Positions 1 to 11,849 of a stretch of DNA of 64,000 nt are shown here, piece after piece. The DNA comes from Hydra vulgaris (Eukaryota > Cnidaria > Hydrozoa > Anthoathecata > Hydridae). Under the pieces are notes generated by a model. The model had not been told where the DNA came from. It made no database searches and saw nothing but the letters and a program-made list of their open reading frames with translations. Numbering within the stretch: position 1 is the first letter of the stretch; every line of letters starts with the position of its first letter. The position numbers and the translations under genes were made by a program. The stretch spans positions 37,328,501 to 37,392,500 of the forward strand of contig NC_088921.1 of NCBI RefSeq assembly GCF_038396675.1, given 5' to 3'.

Positions 1-1630
1 GTTTTAACGTCGCGTAAATCAACCTTCTTCCACTATAAACGGACTAGGAAGAGAACAGTGCTAGGGGACCTCATGGATTACTAAAAAGCACTGTAAATTC
101 AAGGCTAGCGAAAATGGTACGTGATACATCCTTCTACTCTTATCAATGAACTTTAGTTCATAAAGCATGCAAATTTAGCTCTTTTATACTTGCGATTCGG
201 CATATGTAGACCATATAGTACAGTCGGCAAACTTGGACTTTTAGTGCTTTCAACCATTGTGAAAAGCGAGGACCATTTTCTTTTTTCTTTTTTTTTCAGA
301 CGGAAAAAATAATAATGGTATTTTTGCTACAGTCATTAAAATTCATGGATATGCACAAAACATATTCACCCTTCTAAATATGAACAAACAGTATTTATCA
401 CACCTTATCTAATGAATAATTGCACATATCTGGTGAATAGGTTAACGCAAAAAAGCTTAAATATTATCTATTTAAAATTTTTTTGTTTATAGACTTTAAA
501 CATTTTTATAAAAGAAAGTTTTTCCAAGTTATATTTACTTATATGTACCAGAAAAATGCTTCCTCTATTACTTCCCCACGCTATTTCTCCGTAGGTTGCT
601 CTAAAAAAGGCTATTTTTCCAGCTTCAATAACCTAGCCACTCTAAAAAAGTATTAACTACGAAGTGCCAAAACGATTGGGGTGCAAAAGTACACAAAACT
701 CCTTTAATTAGTTTAAAAATTGAAAAACAATTTTTTATTGACTTTTTAAAGCATTTTGGAAAATACAGTAAATAAAAAATTACAAAATATAATAAAGGGA
801 AAGTGGAGAAAGATTTTTATAATTAACAGTATAATTTTGAAAGATTGGAATAAGTAAAAAGAAGTTATATTATTATTTTTTTTTATGTTAACAAAGTTAC
901 ACATGTATCTTCTTCATATATATATATATTTTTTTTTTCAAAAAAAGAAAAAAAAGATTTTAAAATGTTGTTTTAAGCTAAAGAGTAGGCGAGACCAATG
1001 CTAGTTGCCTCAGTTATAGCTTTCACTTCTAAATGAGCCCTAAGTGCACATTTTTTGTAAATATTAATCTGTAAACCAATTGTTACTGAACTTTATTTAA
1101 AATAGTTTTATTTTCATACGATCAACAATACTACTTTCACTTTCTTTTCAAAGTAAAAAAAAAGAATGTTCCAAAAGTTATGTTTTTGTCCAGAAAACAT
1201 ATAAATCTCAATATTTCTAATCAGCATAAGTGAATTCTATCATTTAGCAAATGATGGAATGGTCAATGAGATGGAATGGTTAATCCAGATATTTAATTTT
1301 CAGCACTTTGTAATAAAATTTGTTTTGATTTTTAATATAATTGCAAATTTAAATTTTTGCGTGAATATATTTCTGAATTTATTAAGTAGGAATTTGGATA
1401 CAACTATTAAAGAATTGACGAGATCCTATTATCATAAAATATAACCAAACTAGTGCTGCCAAAGATATATTTAATGCAACAACAACAAAATAACCGTTTA
1501 TTTAGTTTATCCTTTGTTTCATTGTCGAATCATTCATCAGTATTGTCTATATATAATTATCTCTACTAAACTTAAAAACATGCGCGCCTCAAAATGCGCA
1601 TTTTCAGAAGTATCGCTTTATAAAGCTTCT
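1..1630. other. No gene recognised
   Basis: AT-rich sequence with short poly-T and TA runs. Short open frames here have no recognisable motif or neighbouring exon. The stretch ends where the inverted repeat of the next element begins. Confidence 0.5.
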
Positions 1631-4600
1631 CACTGTGAACCAGAGAGACCGCCAGGTTTTATGTCGTGTCACTCAACCAAAACTTTTTTCATTTGTTAAT
1701 TATTAGTTTTTATTGATCATTAAAAACGTTTTTTAAATCAAAATTGCGTGTTAACATGTTAAAAATGATAATTAAAAGCCTTGAATAAATGCTTAAAAAA
1801 ATTACTAAAACATCGGTAAAAATAAGTCGTCGTAATGACGACATAAATTGTGGGTAATGAAAAGCGTAAGTCTTATGCAAGAATAACAATAAACAACGGC
1901 TGTCTTCTATTAAATGATACAAACAAATTTTACTTATACTTATTTAAGAATCAAATACTGTTAAATCAATTTAAAAAAAAAATCAAAAAAAAGTTTAGAA
2001 TAACTTTTTCTGAAGATTGCATTTGAAATCACATTTTTCTCAAAATTACATATTTTTTATAAAACCATGTCATTTGAAACAAGACACCCGTGTTGCTTTT
2101 TGGATTTAATTAATGTTTTAATCATTAGCTAGCAGCAGCCATTTTTATTTAAATTTTTTTTAATAAACGAAAATGGCTGTTGCTAGTTCATCGACTGCTG
2201 TCTTTGAACGAAATGACTTTCGCTGCTGCTGGGAATTTTTAGGAGCGAGGTCCAAGTCTTTTTACTCTGTAAATTCTACAATAGAAGATCTGATGAAGCT
2301 GTATATATATCCTGGGTATTCCCTTGAAATTTGTAATTACCCAACTGTAGTTTGCTCTAGTTGTAGAAGAAACCTTTACTTGATGAAGTCGGGAAATACA
2401 CCCAGAGGCTCGTGGGGAGAGAGAGTATCAAAGGTAATTCTCATATTTAAAAAATAAAAATATTTTCTAAACTCATTAACTTTATTAAAGTGTTATTATA
2501 AACTAAGCCTATTAATCTCTAAAAAATTTATTGTTTTTTTTTACCATTTTATTTAAAAAACCATACCAATATTTATATTAAATCATTCATTGCAATGAAC
2601 CATTTATCTTTATATAATTATGTATTTAAATACCACTTTTTAAGGTTGAGTGGAAAATGCTGACCAGGAATTCAGCTTCAATGCTCTAAAGTAGCGAAAC
2701 TGAACCAATCATATCTACTTCACCAGATAACTTAAAGCTCTGTGGAAAATGTTTCTCAATGTTATAGGACCTGGACACACCCGCGACTGTTCTTCTTCAG
2801 TTGCTGTAACAAACTTGATCTCTCTTGCCAAGAGTTTTAGAAGCATTCAAACTCTTGGCAAGAGAGATCAAGTTGCTTAAGGTTTATTAAAAGATAAGGT
2901 GAAAGCTGACTGCATTCCAAAAGGAGCCACTTTTTCTTTATCAACTGGTGGAAACCCATTGGTTGCAACTGTTGGATGTCCTGCCAACAAGGCAAATCGA
3001 AGAACAGTAAAACAATTATCTTTACAGGTTATAAAAGAACTTCAAGTAATATTGGAACTTTCTATTAACGACACCAAACAGTTAATATCTTCTCTTCGGA
3101 AAGGATTAGCGAATAAGACTACTGTAGAACCTAATATTTATGGCAAATTGAATAATCTTGAGGAATCCATATCACATTTTTGTAATGTAGAAAAGGTAAT
3201 TTATAAGTATTAATCACAAAAGTGCTTTTTCAGAATGTTCTAACCTTTAGTATGAATATATTTTATATGTAAAGAAAAAGAGATCCTCCACCATGATTTT
3301 CTTAATGACATACAAATATTGCAACGAATTTCTATGGATGGTGGATTTGTACGAATTTCTATGGATGGTGGAGGATCTTTTTTGAAAGTTATAATCAATG
3401 TCTTTGGTGCAAATGAAAGTGCAAAGTCTGCAGTTTACATGAATAGTGGTGTTCAGCGTTGTCAAATTCTTGCTAATACTTGATGATATTCCTGATACAA
3501 ACCATAACTTAAGAATAATATTAGAAAAACTCAATTTGCAAGATGTCAAGTTTTCTGCAGCATTTGATTTAAAGTGTGCTAACGCTGTGTTCGGTCTGTC
3601 AAGCCATGCAGAAAAAAGAGCTTGCCTGTGGTGTGAAGGGTTGAGAAATGAAGAATGTGGAAAAGTAAGAACTATTGGGAGTAATGATTATTGGTATGAA
3701 AAATATGTTGTAGAAAATAACTCCAAGAAATCTAACATGCAACATTATATGAATGTGATATATCCAAGGATTCTCTACCTAGAGGAGAATCCAGATACTC
3801 TGATCCAGCATTTAGTACCACCTCCTGAATTGCATCTTTTGATTGGAGCTGTATCTACTTTAGTGTGTCTGCTTATGGATATTTGGCATGAATTTGATGA
3901 CTGGCTGAAAACTAAAAATGTTCTTCAGTGAGGGTAGTAAGGTAAAAGTAGGAATGGAAATAATTCCAACAAGATCTTGAAAAACCTGGATGAACTTGAT
4001 AGAGTTGTTACATCTCAGGTTCCTCAACTTAGACCTATAGTTCAGTGCATGAAAGACTTTAAAAAAGTAAAGAATTCTTGTTTTGGTCGAACTCTTGAGT
4101 CAGATTATAAGTTAGCATTTGCTAAATTAAAAAACTCGTTCCCATCTACCCAAGATCTTGCACAGGTTCTAGGAAAAAAATTTCAGTAAGTCGGAAGTTT
4201 CACATTTTGCTGTATCATGCTCAGCCCTTTGTTGAAAACCATAACTGTGGCGTATCCAAGTTTGCTGAACAGTGTGGAGAAGCTGTTCATTCTAAATTTA
4301 AGCCTACATGGAGTAGATTTAAACGTAAAAAAGAGCATACTCGACATGGAGAGCAACTGCTATCCTCTGTAGTTGATTTTAATGGAAGAAGAATTTAACA
4401 TTAACTTTAATATGCAACTCTAGAAACAAAAAGGAGTCAACAAGTCCAGGACAGTGACTATAATCCAGTCAAAACGGCTTTTTTCATAGCCACAAAAATT
4501 TTTTAAAAGCATTACAAATGGCTTGTTTTGTAATATCTCAAAGCTCTAATTCACAAGAACAACTTTCATTTTAGGCATGTATGTTTTTATTGTATGCCAC

Positions 4601-4961
4601 AAGATTCAGCGAAAAGTTAGGACAGCGGGAAAAAAAAAATCAATTTGCTTCTATTACATGTTTGAAAAGCTTTTTCAAATCCAATTGAAAAGGTTGCCAA
4701 TAGTAATACCTACAATAGAATCTTGGAATAGTTTAGAAATCAACAAATGATTTTAATGGAAAAAGTGTTTTATTTGGTTATGATAATTATGCGTGATAAA
4801 TATATATATAGAAACTTAAAAATTTATTTTTCCAACCTTAGCACGTAAACCAGATTTTTAAAACATTTTTTAATGATCAATATAAACTAATACTAAACTA
4901 ATTTAAAAAGTTTGGTTGAGTAACACGACATAAAACCTGGCAGTCTTTCTGGTTCACAGTG
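1631..4961 (+). mobile_element. DNA transposon with ~125-bp inverted ends beginning CACTGTG
   Basis: Bases 1631-1755 and the reverse complement of 4837-4961 align over about 125 bp at roughly 85 percent identity. Both start CACTGTGAACCAG, and both carry GCCAGGTTTTATGTCGTGT about 20 bases in. They enclose one decayed transposase-like gene on the plus strand and little else, so this is one 3.3-kb element. The five bases outside each end (CTTCT and CTGGT) do not match, so no target duplication can be claimed. The terminal heptamer CACTGTG/CACAGTG resembles ends of Transib, ProtoRAG and Chapaev-type elements; that assignment is tentative. Confidence 0.75.
2173..4398 (+). pseudogene. Multi-exon DDE-type transposase relic, possibly Transib/RAG1-like
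   Basis: Successive fragments on one strand read as one protein broken by introns, stops and frameshifts. An N-terminal piece (2173-2430) has a CSSC pair before SWGERVSKV and stops at a splice-like GTAATT. A second (about 2642-2880) holds LCGKC and GHTRDC, a zinc-binding pattern, with a frameshift between them. 2899-3200 is a lysine-rich linker. 3330-3930 carries SMDGGGSF, then FGLSSHAEKRACLWCEG. 3977-4398 ends with FAEQCGEAVHSKF, where a glutamate followed by a basic W-x-RFKR stretch recalls the region of the last catalytic acid in RAG1/Transib proteins. The inverted ends around it support a transposase role. I do not recognise the exact family. Several in-frame stops, for example near 2688 and 3481, mean it cannot encode a working enzyme. 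Confidence 0.55.
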
Positions 4962-5045
4962 CTGGTGAAGAAGATATGATTGGTTCTGTTTCATTACTTT
5001 GGAGCATTGAAGCTGAGTTCCTGGTCAGCATTTTCCACTCAACCT
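4962..5045 (-). repeat. Inverted partial copy of a transposase exon (matches 2642-2725)
   Basis: The reverse complement of this stretch matches 2642-2725 with a handful of differences, including GTGGAAAATGCTGACCAGGA. It abuts the outer edge of the right inverted end at 4961. It is therefore a piece of a second, oppositely oriented copy of the same element family, and the 1631-4961 element probably inserted into it. Confidence 0.75.
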
Positions 5046-8000
5046 TGATAATACTCATATACTCATTTTGAGAGAAGTAATGAAAATAGGCTAGCTCAAG
5101 ATTTTCAATACACCTACTGTACATTAAAATACTACATCATCAGTTGAAGTTGGGAAACCATGTGGCTCTTTTGAAAAGCTTGTAACAGAACAAAAAAAAA
5201 TAAACCAAAGAATGTTAGTAATATTTTATTTAGCCATAAATTACTTCCAGCAATAAATTTAAAACTTAGAAGTGAGTTTAACCGAAACCGGCACAAAACT
5301 TTCTGAAATTTGAAATAAAAACCCCATTAAACCTGCTTAGATATATTCACGTGATGAAACTTTATCATTAACTATTAATTGTGATATATCAAAATCAACA
5401 TACCAGCTTCTAATAAATGATGCTGAAAAAAAGGCTGCCATATATCTTTTATATAATGGTATAAGATCTTCAAAAGCTAAATGCTATCCCAAGAACATTC
5501 AAATAGATGGCTAGTCAGTACAAATATCGCTAAAAGATCATCTAAAACACACTCTTAAAAAGCTATGTGATATACAAACTACTTTGCCAATCACAATGCT
5601 AAGGAATTATCTAAAACAACGTTTATAAGCAAAAATATGTTAAAAATAAAAGTACATTATTATATATAGAGATGATAAATAATCTACAGACTTTATTCAA
5701 AACGTCGTGAACATGTAATAATATCAATAATAGAGTTTGAAATCTATTCACTTATATTATTTATTTATTCCTATATATTTATTTATATATTTCAAATCGA
5801 TTATATAATAATATCGATAATAGAGTTTCAAATCTAGTGATAAATTTTCATTTTTTCCGAAGTATAGTTTAGTGCGCATTTTTATTTTTAAAGTTTGTTG
5901 CATCAATTTTTATTTTAAGTTTATTCCACCAGAAAAGTTTGTTATTCAATTCCATGATTTGAAATTAAAAAAATTTAAATCCGCGTTTTTAAATTTTTAT
6001 AAAGTTTGTTAAATAATTTTTAGTATTGGCGACTGTTTAACTAAAATTTATAATAAAAGTAAATTAAAAAATAAAAAAAAAAGTGATTCTTTGGACATAT
6101 AAAGGGTTTTAGTAAAAAAAAAGATCAAAATAATTTTGTCCACCATATGTCTAATATCCGGCCCACTGTGCGTTCGCAGCGAACGTTCTTTTGATTAGCT
6201 TCTTGTTTAATTTTTATACCAAAAAGTTTTCCTTAGTCGCACGAATAAACTACTGTAAAGTTTGGTGGGTACAATCAGCAGGGCGGGGTGACTTTGCGGG
6301 GCGGATTATTTAAACAGTAAAAACGGCGGGGTGGATCATTGCATTGGTTAAGATTTTATAAAATAAACAGTAATACTTCAGAAAGATGAAAAAAAAAATT
6401 ATGGTATTAGTTTTATTTAGTATTGCTATCGACTTCGACTAAATCGACTAAAAGTCAATTTGTCAAAAGTCGAAATTAGTCAACTTTGAAAAATCGAATA
6501 GTCGATTAATTGACTATTGACCTACTAATCGACTAAAAGATGATTTAGTCGAGTCCTAAAATCCTTATATCTTTTTATTCAATTATAAAATTTTAATCTT
6601 TAGTTTTTTTGTTCATTAAATAATGTGTGTACTATTATAACTATTATCTATTTTTTGTTTACTCTCTCGGGCCGCTCCAAGCTGACTCGGGGCCAAATTG
6701 TGAACCAAAACTATATTGTGAAGCTCCAAAATCTAAACAATCACATTTTAAATATGATTGTAACGGCTTTTTTATAAATAACCACTGAGTAACGAAATGA
6801 CTTTTAATTCGAACATCTTTTCCCGAGAAAAACCTTTAGGAGTTTGATAGTACAAGTATGTAAAAGTACATTAGAGTTGGTTTTGAAGTCTTTCATTATC
6901 GTTCGTGAAAGAAAAATTGATTTACATGAAATGAGTGACATTTTCTATTGCAAACATTTGAAACTTGTTTTAGCATATTTATTCTATAAATAAGCAGTGT
7001 ACAGACACCTTGTTACAACTTTTAAGTGTACATACAACTTATTACAGTTTTTAAAAACTTAAAAAAATCAGATTCTAGTTTAATCAAGCAACTTAAAAAA
7101 AAGGATTACTCTTATTAAATAAAGCTCTTAAAAATTGACGTTGTTAGGTAATATTCTACATATCATATGTTAAAGAACAGTAGTCTCTACAAACAAGTTT
7201 AAAAAAATACTTGCTTTTTTATTCAATTTTATAATTTAGAAGATTCTTTGGGGAGTCTCACGATTACTCCGCCCTTTGAATCGTTGCCAATAATGGTTAA
7301 AGTTATATTTCCATATTAGATTTCAATTCATTAAACACGTTTAACTGGCAAAGGAATAGAGCAAAAGCATAAAAGAAGATCATTTTTACTATTAGATGTC
7401 TTCATGTGCTAACGCTAGATACTATTTGATTTCCAATTTTACTGCAATCTTTTTCACCTGACGATGTGCCAGGTGATTTAAAGGTCGTTTGAACAGTTTT
7501 GCACCTAATTTCTAATAATAAATAGGTATTAAAGCACTAAACTTACATTAAAAAGTAGCAATATATTTATATATTATAACTTATCTATAGGTTAAAAAAC
7601 TAATTTACTCACAATATTGTGTTATCTTCATTTAACCATTTTACATTATTAGTTTTCATCATTCTTGATTACATTGTTAAGCTAACATCATTATTTAACT
7701 TAATTCTAACAATTAACTCAATCACATTGCTTTTTAGGTATGAAAGAATATTTAAAAAACTGAACAAATGATAATAATGATGATGAGAACAATTACAATT
7801 CTGCACTTATTGATATAAATAGAAGTTTAATCTACAAATGATTTAAACCCAGTCGCACAAAATGTCAGGTCAAACTCGTAAAATAAGTATAAAACTGTAA
7901 CCAAAAGAAATGAAAATAAGTACACGAATAAAATATAAAATAAACTTTATAAATGAGTATAAACTATAAAATCCAATACTCTGTAATGCTTGACTGATAC

Positions 8001-8086
8001 AATAAAAAATTGTAACAATAAAAACATTATATTTTAATAAAAATATGTAAAATATCAAAGAAAAGTTAAGATAACTAAAAAAACCA
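5046..8086. other. Mostly featureless AT-rich DNA with weak relics
   Basis: A plus-strand frame at about 5402-5638 reads TYQLLINDAEKKAAIYLLYN and continues through one stop; I do not recognise it. Near 5715 and 5806 a 30-bp motif containing ATAATAGAGTTT is repeated. Bases 6425-6560 hold many short CGACTAAA/TTTAGTCG motifs. A 16-bp GC-rich palindrome lies near 6172. No convincing gene is visible. Confidence 0.4.
6425..6560. repeat. Cluster of CGACTAAA/TTTAGTCG motifs
   Basis: The 8-mer CGACTAAA and its complement or near variants recur in both orientations over about 135 bp, with AATCGACTAAAAG appearing twice. This looks like the terminal or subterminal region of a DNA transposon, but no partner end or coding region is recognised nearby. 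Confidence 0.4.
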
Positions 8087-8330
8087 TCAAGCATTTTTAG
8101 AATACACTTTTAAGGCACGTTTTGCACGACGACCATTTCTATCAGGAGCTTGCATTAGCCATCGCTTTATGGACCTCTTGATATCTGTATTACTTACTCC
8201 TTTTTCATGTTTTTGAACTGCAGCTGTTAAATTTAAAACAAGATATTTTCATGTGATCCACTTAATTACCACAAAACCATTTTCTAATAACTTACTTACT
8301 ATTGATTATGCCTGGAATTTTTTTAACTGC
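8087..8330 (-). pseudogene. C-terminal exons of a DUF4806-type gene
   Basis: On the minus strand the last exon runs from 8223 to a TGA at 8087-8089. It begins after an AG acceptor with two bases completing a split codon and reads ...IKRSIKRWLMQAPDRNG..., matching the basic, tryptophan-containing end of DUF4806-type proteins and the last exon of the copy at 58926-62572. The preceding exon ends at 8300 with a strong GTAAGT donor and reads KKIPGIIN; the intron is 76 bases. The acceptor phase equals that of the intact copy. No core domain or N-terminus is visible beyond about 8330, so this is a truncated relic. DUF4806 has no known function. Confidence 0.65.
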
Positions 8331-8504
8331 AAGGGAGTGCTGCTACGTCAAATATCTTATAGCCTGCTGCTATAAGAAAGTACCGCGACATCGACTGAGG
8401 GCTTGGTTGGGGCGAGCAGTCTTTTAAATAATAAAAAAATAAAATGTCACCACTTTAAGCAAGTCTCACAACAAGCGAAAATTTAAAAAAATTTTATGTC
8501 GCTT

Positions 8505-8650
8505 AACTGCAGATTTACCCATTTATAAAAGTAAATGGCATAAATATAATTATATTTATGTATTTAAGTATATATATAATTATATAAATACATAAATATG
8601 ATTATATGTATATCATTTACTTATACTATAAATGATATAAATATAAAATA
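8505..8650. repeat. TA-rich dispersed repeat, copy 1
   Basis: Contains GATTTACCCATTTATAAAAG and, downstream, ATATGTATATCATTTACTTA followed by TATAAATGATATAAATATAA. The same blocks recur at 11150-11185 and 11758-11800 around a longer TA array, so this is a dispersed AT-rich repeat family. Confidence 0.5.
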
Positions 8651-8840
8651 AATAATATAAAGTATAAATGACTTGAGATCCTTAAATCATACTATTAGTA
8701 TAAAATTAACAAGTCATTGGTTATACATCGTTGAAATATAACATTTGCAGAATGTTACAACATATGACAATATTTATTATTAAATAGTATAGCCTATGAA
8801 AGTATAATGATAGTATAATAATATAGTATAATAATATAGT

Positions 8841-9082
8841 ATAACTTATGACAATGTATTACATAATATCACAATATTTTATTTTATTTTAAAAGAAAGT
8901 AAATGTTTTATGAAGATCTCAAATCATTTATACTTTATAATATAAACTATTTCGAGGGTCTCAAATTATTTATACTTTATATTATAAAGTATAAATGATT
9001 TGAGATCTTCAAAAAACATTTACTTACTTTTAAAATTAAATATTATGATGTATATATTAGGTAGTATATTGTCATAAGTTAT
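8841..9082. repeat. Fold-back repeat with arms of about 105 bp
   Basis: The left arm, from ATAACTTATGACAAT at 8841, is mirrored by the right arm ending ATTGTCATAAGTTATAT near 9082. Both contain GAAGATCTCAAATCATTTAT. Fragments of the same sequence recur near 9953-9985 and 11805-11880. It is a MITE-like or other fold-back element. Confidence 0.7.
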
Positions 9083-9216
9083 ATATAAATTATATTATTT
9101 GTTTTTGGAATCAGTCCTAAGTTACGAATAGTTTTTAAAAAAGCAGGATTTGCACTAGTGTTTAAGTCTCCGAAAAATCTCTAAAGTCTACTTAGTTCTA
9201 AAATAAACCTACACTT

Positions 9217-9660
9217 CCAGTTAATTCCTATACTAGTGTTTACAAATTAGAGTGCTCTTGTGGCAAATAATATGTAGGTGAAACTCGACTGAAGATATCG
9301 TCTCGGATATGTCAGCATCAAACAAGTGCACAACAAGGCAAAATAAAAAATTCAGCTGTAGCTGAACATTCCAAATTTTGCCAAGGAAATTTTACTGGAA
9401 TGGTCGCAATACCTTAAAAATAGAAATAAATAGTTTTAATAGGAAAGTTAGGGAAGCGTTGGAAATACAATACAACGAAAGTACCTTTCGCAACAATAGT
9501 CTTAACCGGGATGATGGCAATTATATGACGACGTTATTTTGGAAACCCATGCTCAAATTCTTACGTCACAAAAAACTCTCAAAAAGAAGCTCTAACAAAG
9601 AACATTATTTCGTAAATTTAGACGGTTTGTGTAATATTATTTTTTATAACGGTTTTTAAT
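9217..9660 (+). pseudogene. GIY-YIG endonuclease of a Penelope-like retroelement (fragment)
   Basis: From 9217 the plus strand reads SVYKLECSCGK, a stop, YVGETRLKISSRICQHQTSA, then NSAVAEH. This is the C-[GS]-x-x-YVGET...R..H...SAVAEH arrangement of the GIY-YIG nuclease at the C-terminus of Penelope-like elements, which nicks target DNA for retrotransposition. A frameshift near 9385-9400 moves the frame to LKIEINSFNRKVREALEIQY and ends at FWKPMLKF, the usual end of these proteins. The reverse transcriptase that should precede it is absent, so this is a short 3' fragment. The tail with GGGGCTAAAAGAAGA near 9902 may be its 3' UTR. Confidence 0.75.
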
Positions 9661-9814
9661 ATACTTGATAACAAGGGTATCAATATTCCCTCGAAATAAC
9701 GTAAAAATAATATATTTTTAACAAATAGAAGTTAATCCATAAAAAGAAGTTTTCTTAAAAAAAATATTTATTTTATATAAAATAAATAAAATAAAGTATA
9801 AATAATTTGGTACA

Positions 9815-9816
<2 letters not shown>

Positions 9817-9842
<26 letters not shown>
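9817..9842. repeat. Poly-T run
   Basis: An uninterrupted T tract of about 25 bases between AT-rich flanks. Confidence 0.8.
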
Positions 9843-9847
<5 letters not shown>

Positions 9848-9990
9848 CGTCATTAAAAAAAGAATACATTGCTGTTTTATATAAATAAAATTTACATGAC
9901 CGGGGCTAAAAGAAGATTATATTTGCATTATCACTACGCCCCGAATCAAAAAACATTTACTTACTTTTAAAATAAAATATAATAAATGTG

Positions 9991-10062
9991 CAACGAATGA
10001 TATGAAATCTTTTAATAGAAAAACGATTAGTTTTGCTATAAAAGATTTCATATCATTCGTTG
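9991..10062. repeat. Hairpin with 27-bp arms
   Basis: CAACGAATGATATGAAATCT at 9991 is mirrored by AGATTTCATATCATTCGTTG ending at 10062, with a loop of about 17 bases. The stem is almost perfect. It may be a tiny fold-back element. Confidence 0.75.
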
Positions 10063-10637
10063 ATGAATTCCAATAAAATTATAACAAATAGAAATCAATA
10101 AAAAATAATAAGAAAATTGACTTTTGGTGTTCGTTCGGCTGACTGGTTTTGCTTGATGCTCCAATCGGCTGAGAGCTTCTAAACTTGGCTTTTCTCACAT
10201 AACAAATCATGCAATCACCTTGTGATTATCTTTTTGTAGGACGAGTTTTTATATTTCGATAGTCAGGCAGTGAGGGAAGTTGAACATATTTACCAAGGCC
10301 TTTTCGACAGTTTTAGCAGATACCAATTGGTACTCTTTGATCTTCGAAGTTATTTGCTTGACTAAAAACTTCTTGACAGCGTTCAAACATAAAATCAGTC
10401 AGTTGCCTGTTAGATTTTTTCAAACAGCAAAAACAGACAGTTTTTTCTGTTTTCATAATGATTTTTTGCCTGATTTGGCATTTCAAATAGTTTTTCACTT
10501 GTATTTTGCTCAAAAAACACAATGAAACTGTTCGCGGGCTTTACCCGGAATTTTAGAATCAGTAAAGAAACTAGGCACTCTAATTTAAACAAATTGCTTA
10601 TCATTGTTAGTAATTTATGTGACAAAAATATAGGTTA

Positions 10638-10796
10638 GGTGTGGGTATTGAGACCCAAAAAATTTTTGGTCATCTAGGCCTTAAAAAAAAGGCTTGAAAA
10701 ATACTTTCTATTGCGAGATTTTTTGATTGAGAAATTAATTATAACAAAATTTATTCATGTTTTTTTAACATGCCTTAAGTGGGTCTTATTACCCCC
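10638..10796. mobile_element. Small TA-flanked MITE
   Basis: The left end GTGGGTATTGAGACCC and the reverse complement of the right end, GGGGGTAATAAGACCC, match at 13 of 16 positions. TA lies on each outer side (10636-10637 and 10797-10798). The 159-bp interior has no coding potential. The TA duplication fits a Tc1/mariner/pogo-type MITE. Confidence 0.55.
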
Positions 10797-10798
10797 TA

Positions 10799-11145
10799 GG
10801 GGGTAATAAGGCCCATGTAAAATATACGAAAAATAAAAGAAAGAAAAAACAGAAAAAAGTTAGGAAACATTCTTTTAATGCATAGTTTATCTCACATTTA
10901 TAAAATAATAAGTAATCTTGCATATTTATATACTTCAAAAGAACCAATTTTTTATACAACAGTGAATAACAGCAGAAAATTATAAAATTCAATAAAAAAA
11001 TTGTTACAAAGAAATTCATTAATCTTCACAGAATGGACATACTAACTCTTCCTCATCTTCAGAATCATACCCCATGCACGCCTCATAGTACCATACTTTA
11101 CATTTACAACATTGTCACATACTTTCCATAGACTTTTGCTGGCAC
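10799..11145 (-). mobile_element. 3' end of a TA-inserting DNA transposon with zinc-finger C-terminus
   Basis: A terminus GGGGGTAATAAGGCCC begins at 10799 immediately after the TA that ends the neighbouring MITE. Inward on the minus strand, a coding tail finishes at a TAA (11019-11021). It reads QCCKCKVWYYEACMGYD, an acidic run, then ELVCPFCED: a CxxC...C...CxxC zinc-binding pattern typical of the C-terminus of DDE_1 (pogo/jerky-like) transposases. A TGA stands where a tryptophan would be expected before QCC. The catalytic domain is not visible, so only the 3' end survives. Confidence 0.55.
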
Positions 11146-11460
11146 AACTCCAGATTTACTCATTTATCTAAGTAAATGATATAAACATATATCTATATAC
11201 ATATTAGAGCCCTGTAAATCACCTTTTTCAGTTTTGAATCGAATCACGATTTGAAGCAGGTCTTGATTCGCAAATCAAATTGAATCACGAGTCCAATTAG
11301 GATTTTGAAGAAATCGAAGTTTAACTAAAACATAGATATCCCCAAAAGGCTGAATTGATTCGAGATTCGATTCTGAATTGATTCGAGATTCGCAAACAAA
11401 GCCTACTTTGATTTGTGATTCGATACCAAAAAAGATGATTTGCAGGGCCCTAATATATAA

Positions 11461-11464
<4 letters not shown>

Positions 11465-11525
<61 letters not shown>

Positions 11526-11526
11526 A

Positions 11527-11617
<91 letters not shown>
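11465..11617. repeat. (TA)n array
   Basis: About 150 bases of nearly pure TA with a few single-base interruptions (ATACATAAATA, GTATAT). Confidence 0.95.
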
Positions 11618-11618
<1 letters not shown>

Positions 11619-11849
11619 TATACTTAATATTATATTTATGTATTTGTGTATATATATAATTGTTATATCAGTATAAATCCATATATATAATAATAATAAT
11701 ATATTTATTTTGTTTATGTATATATACATATAACTATAAAAATACATAAATAAAATTATATGTATATCATTTACTTATTTTATAAATGATATAAATATAA
11801 AATATTGAGATCCTCAAAAAAAAATTTACTTTTAAAATAAAATAAAAAA

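Noticed and set aside
10280-10625. Overlapping open frames on both strands
   Set aside because: Short, hydrophobic or cysteine-scattered, with no family pattern and no supporting neighbours.
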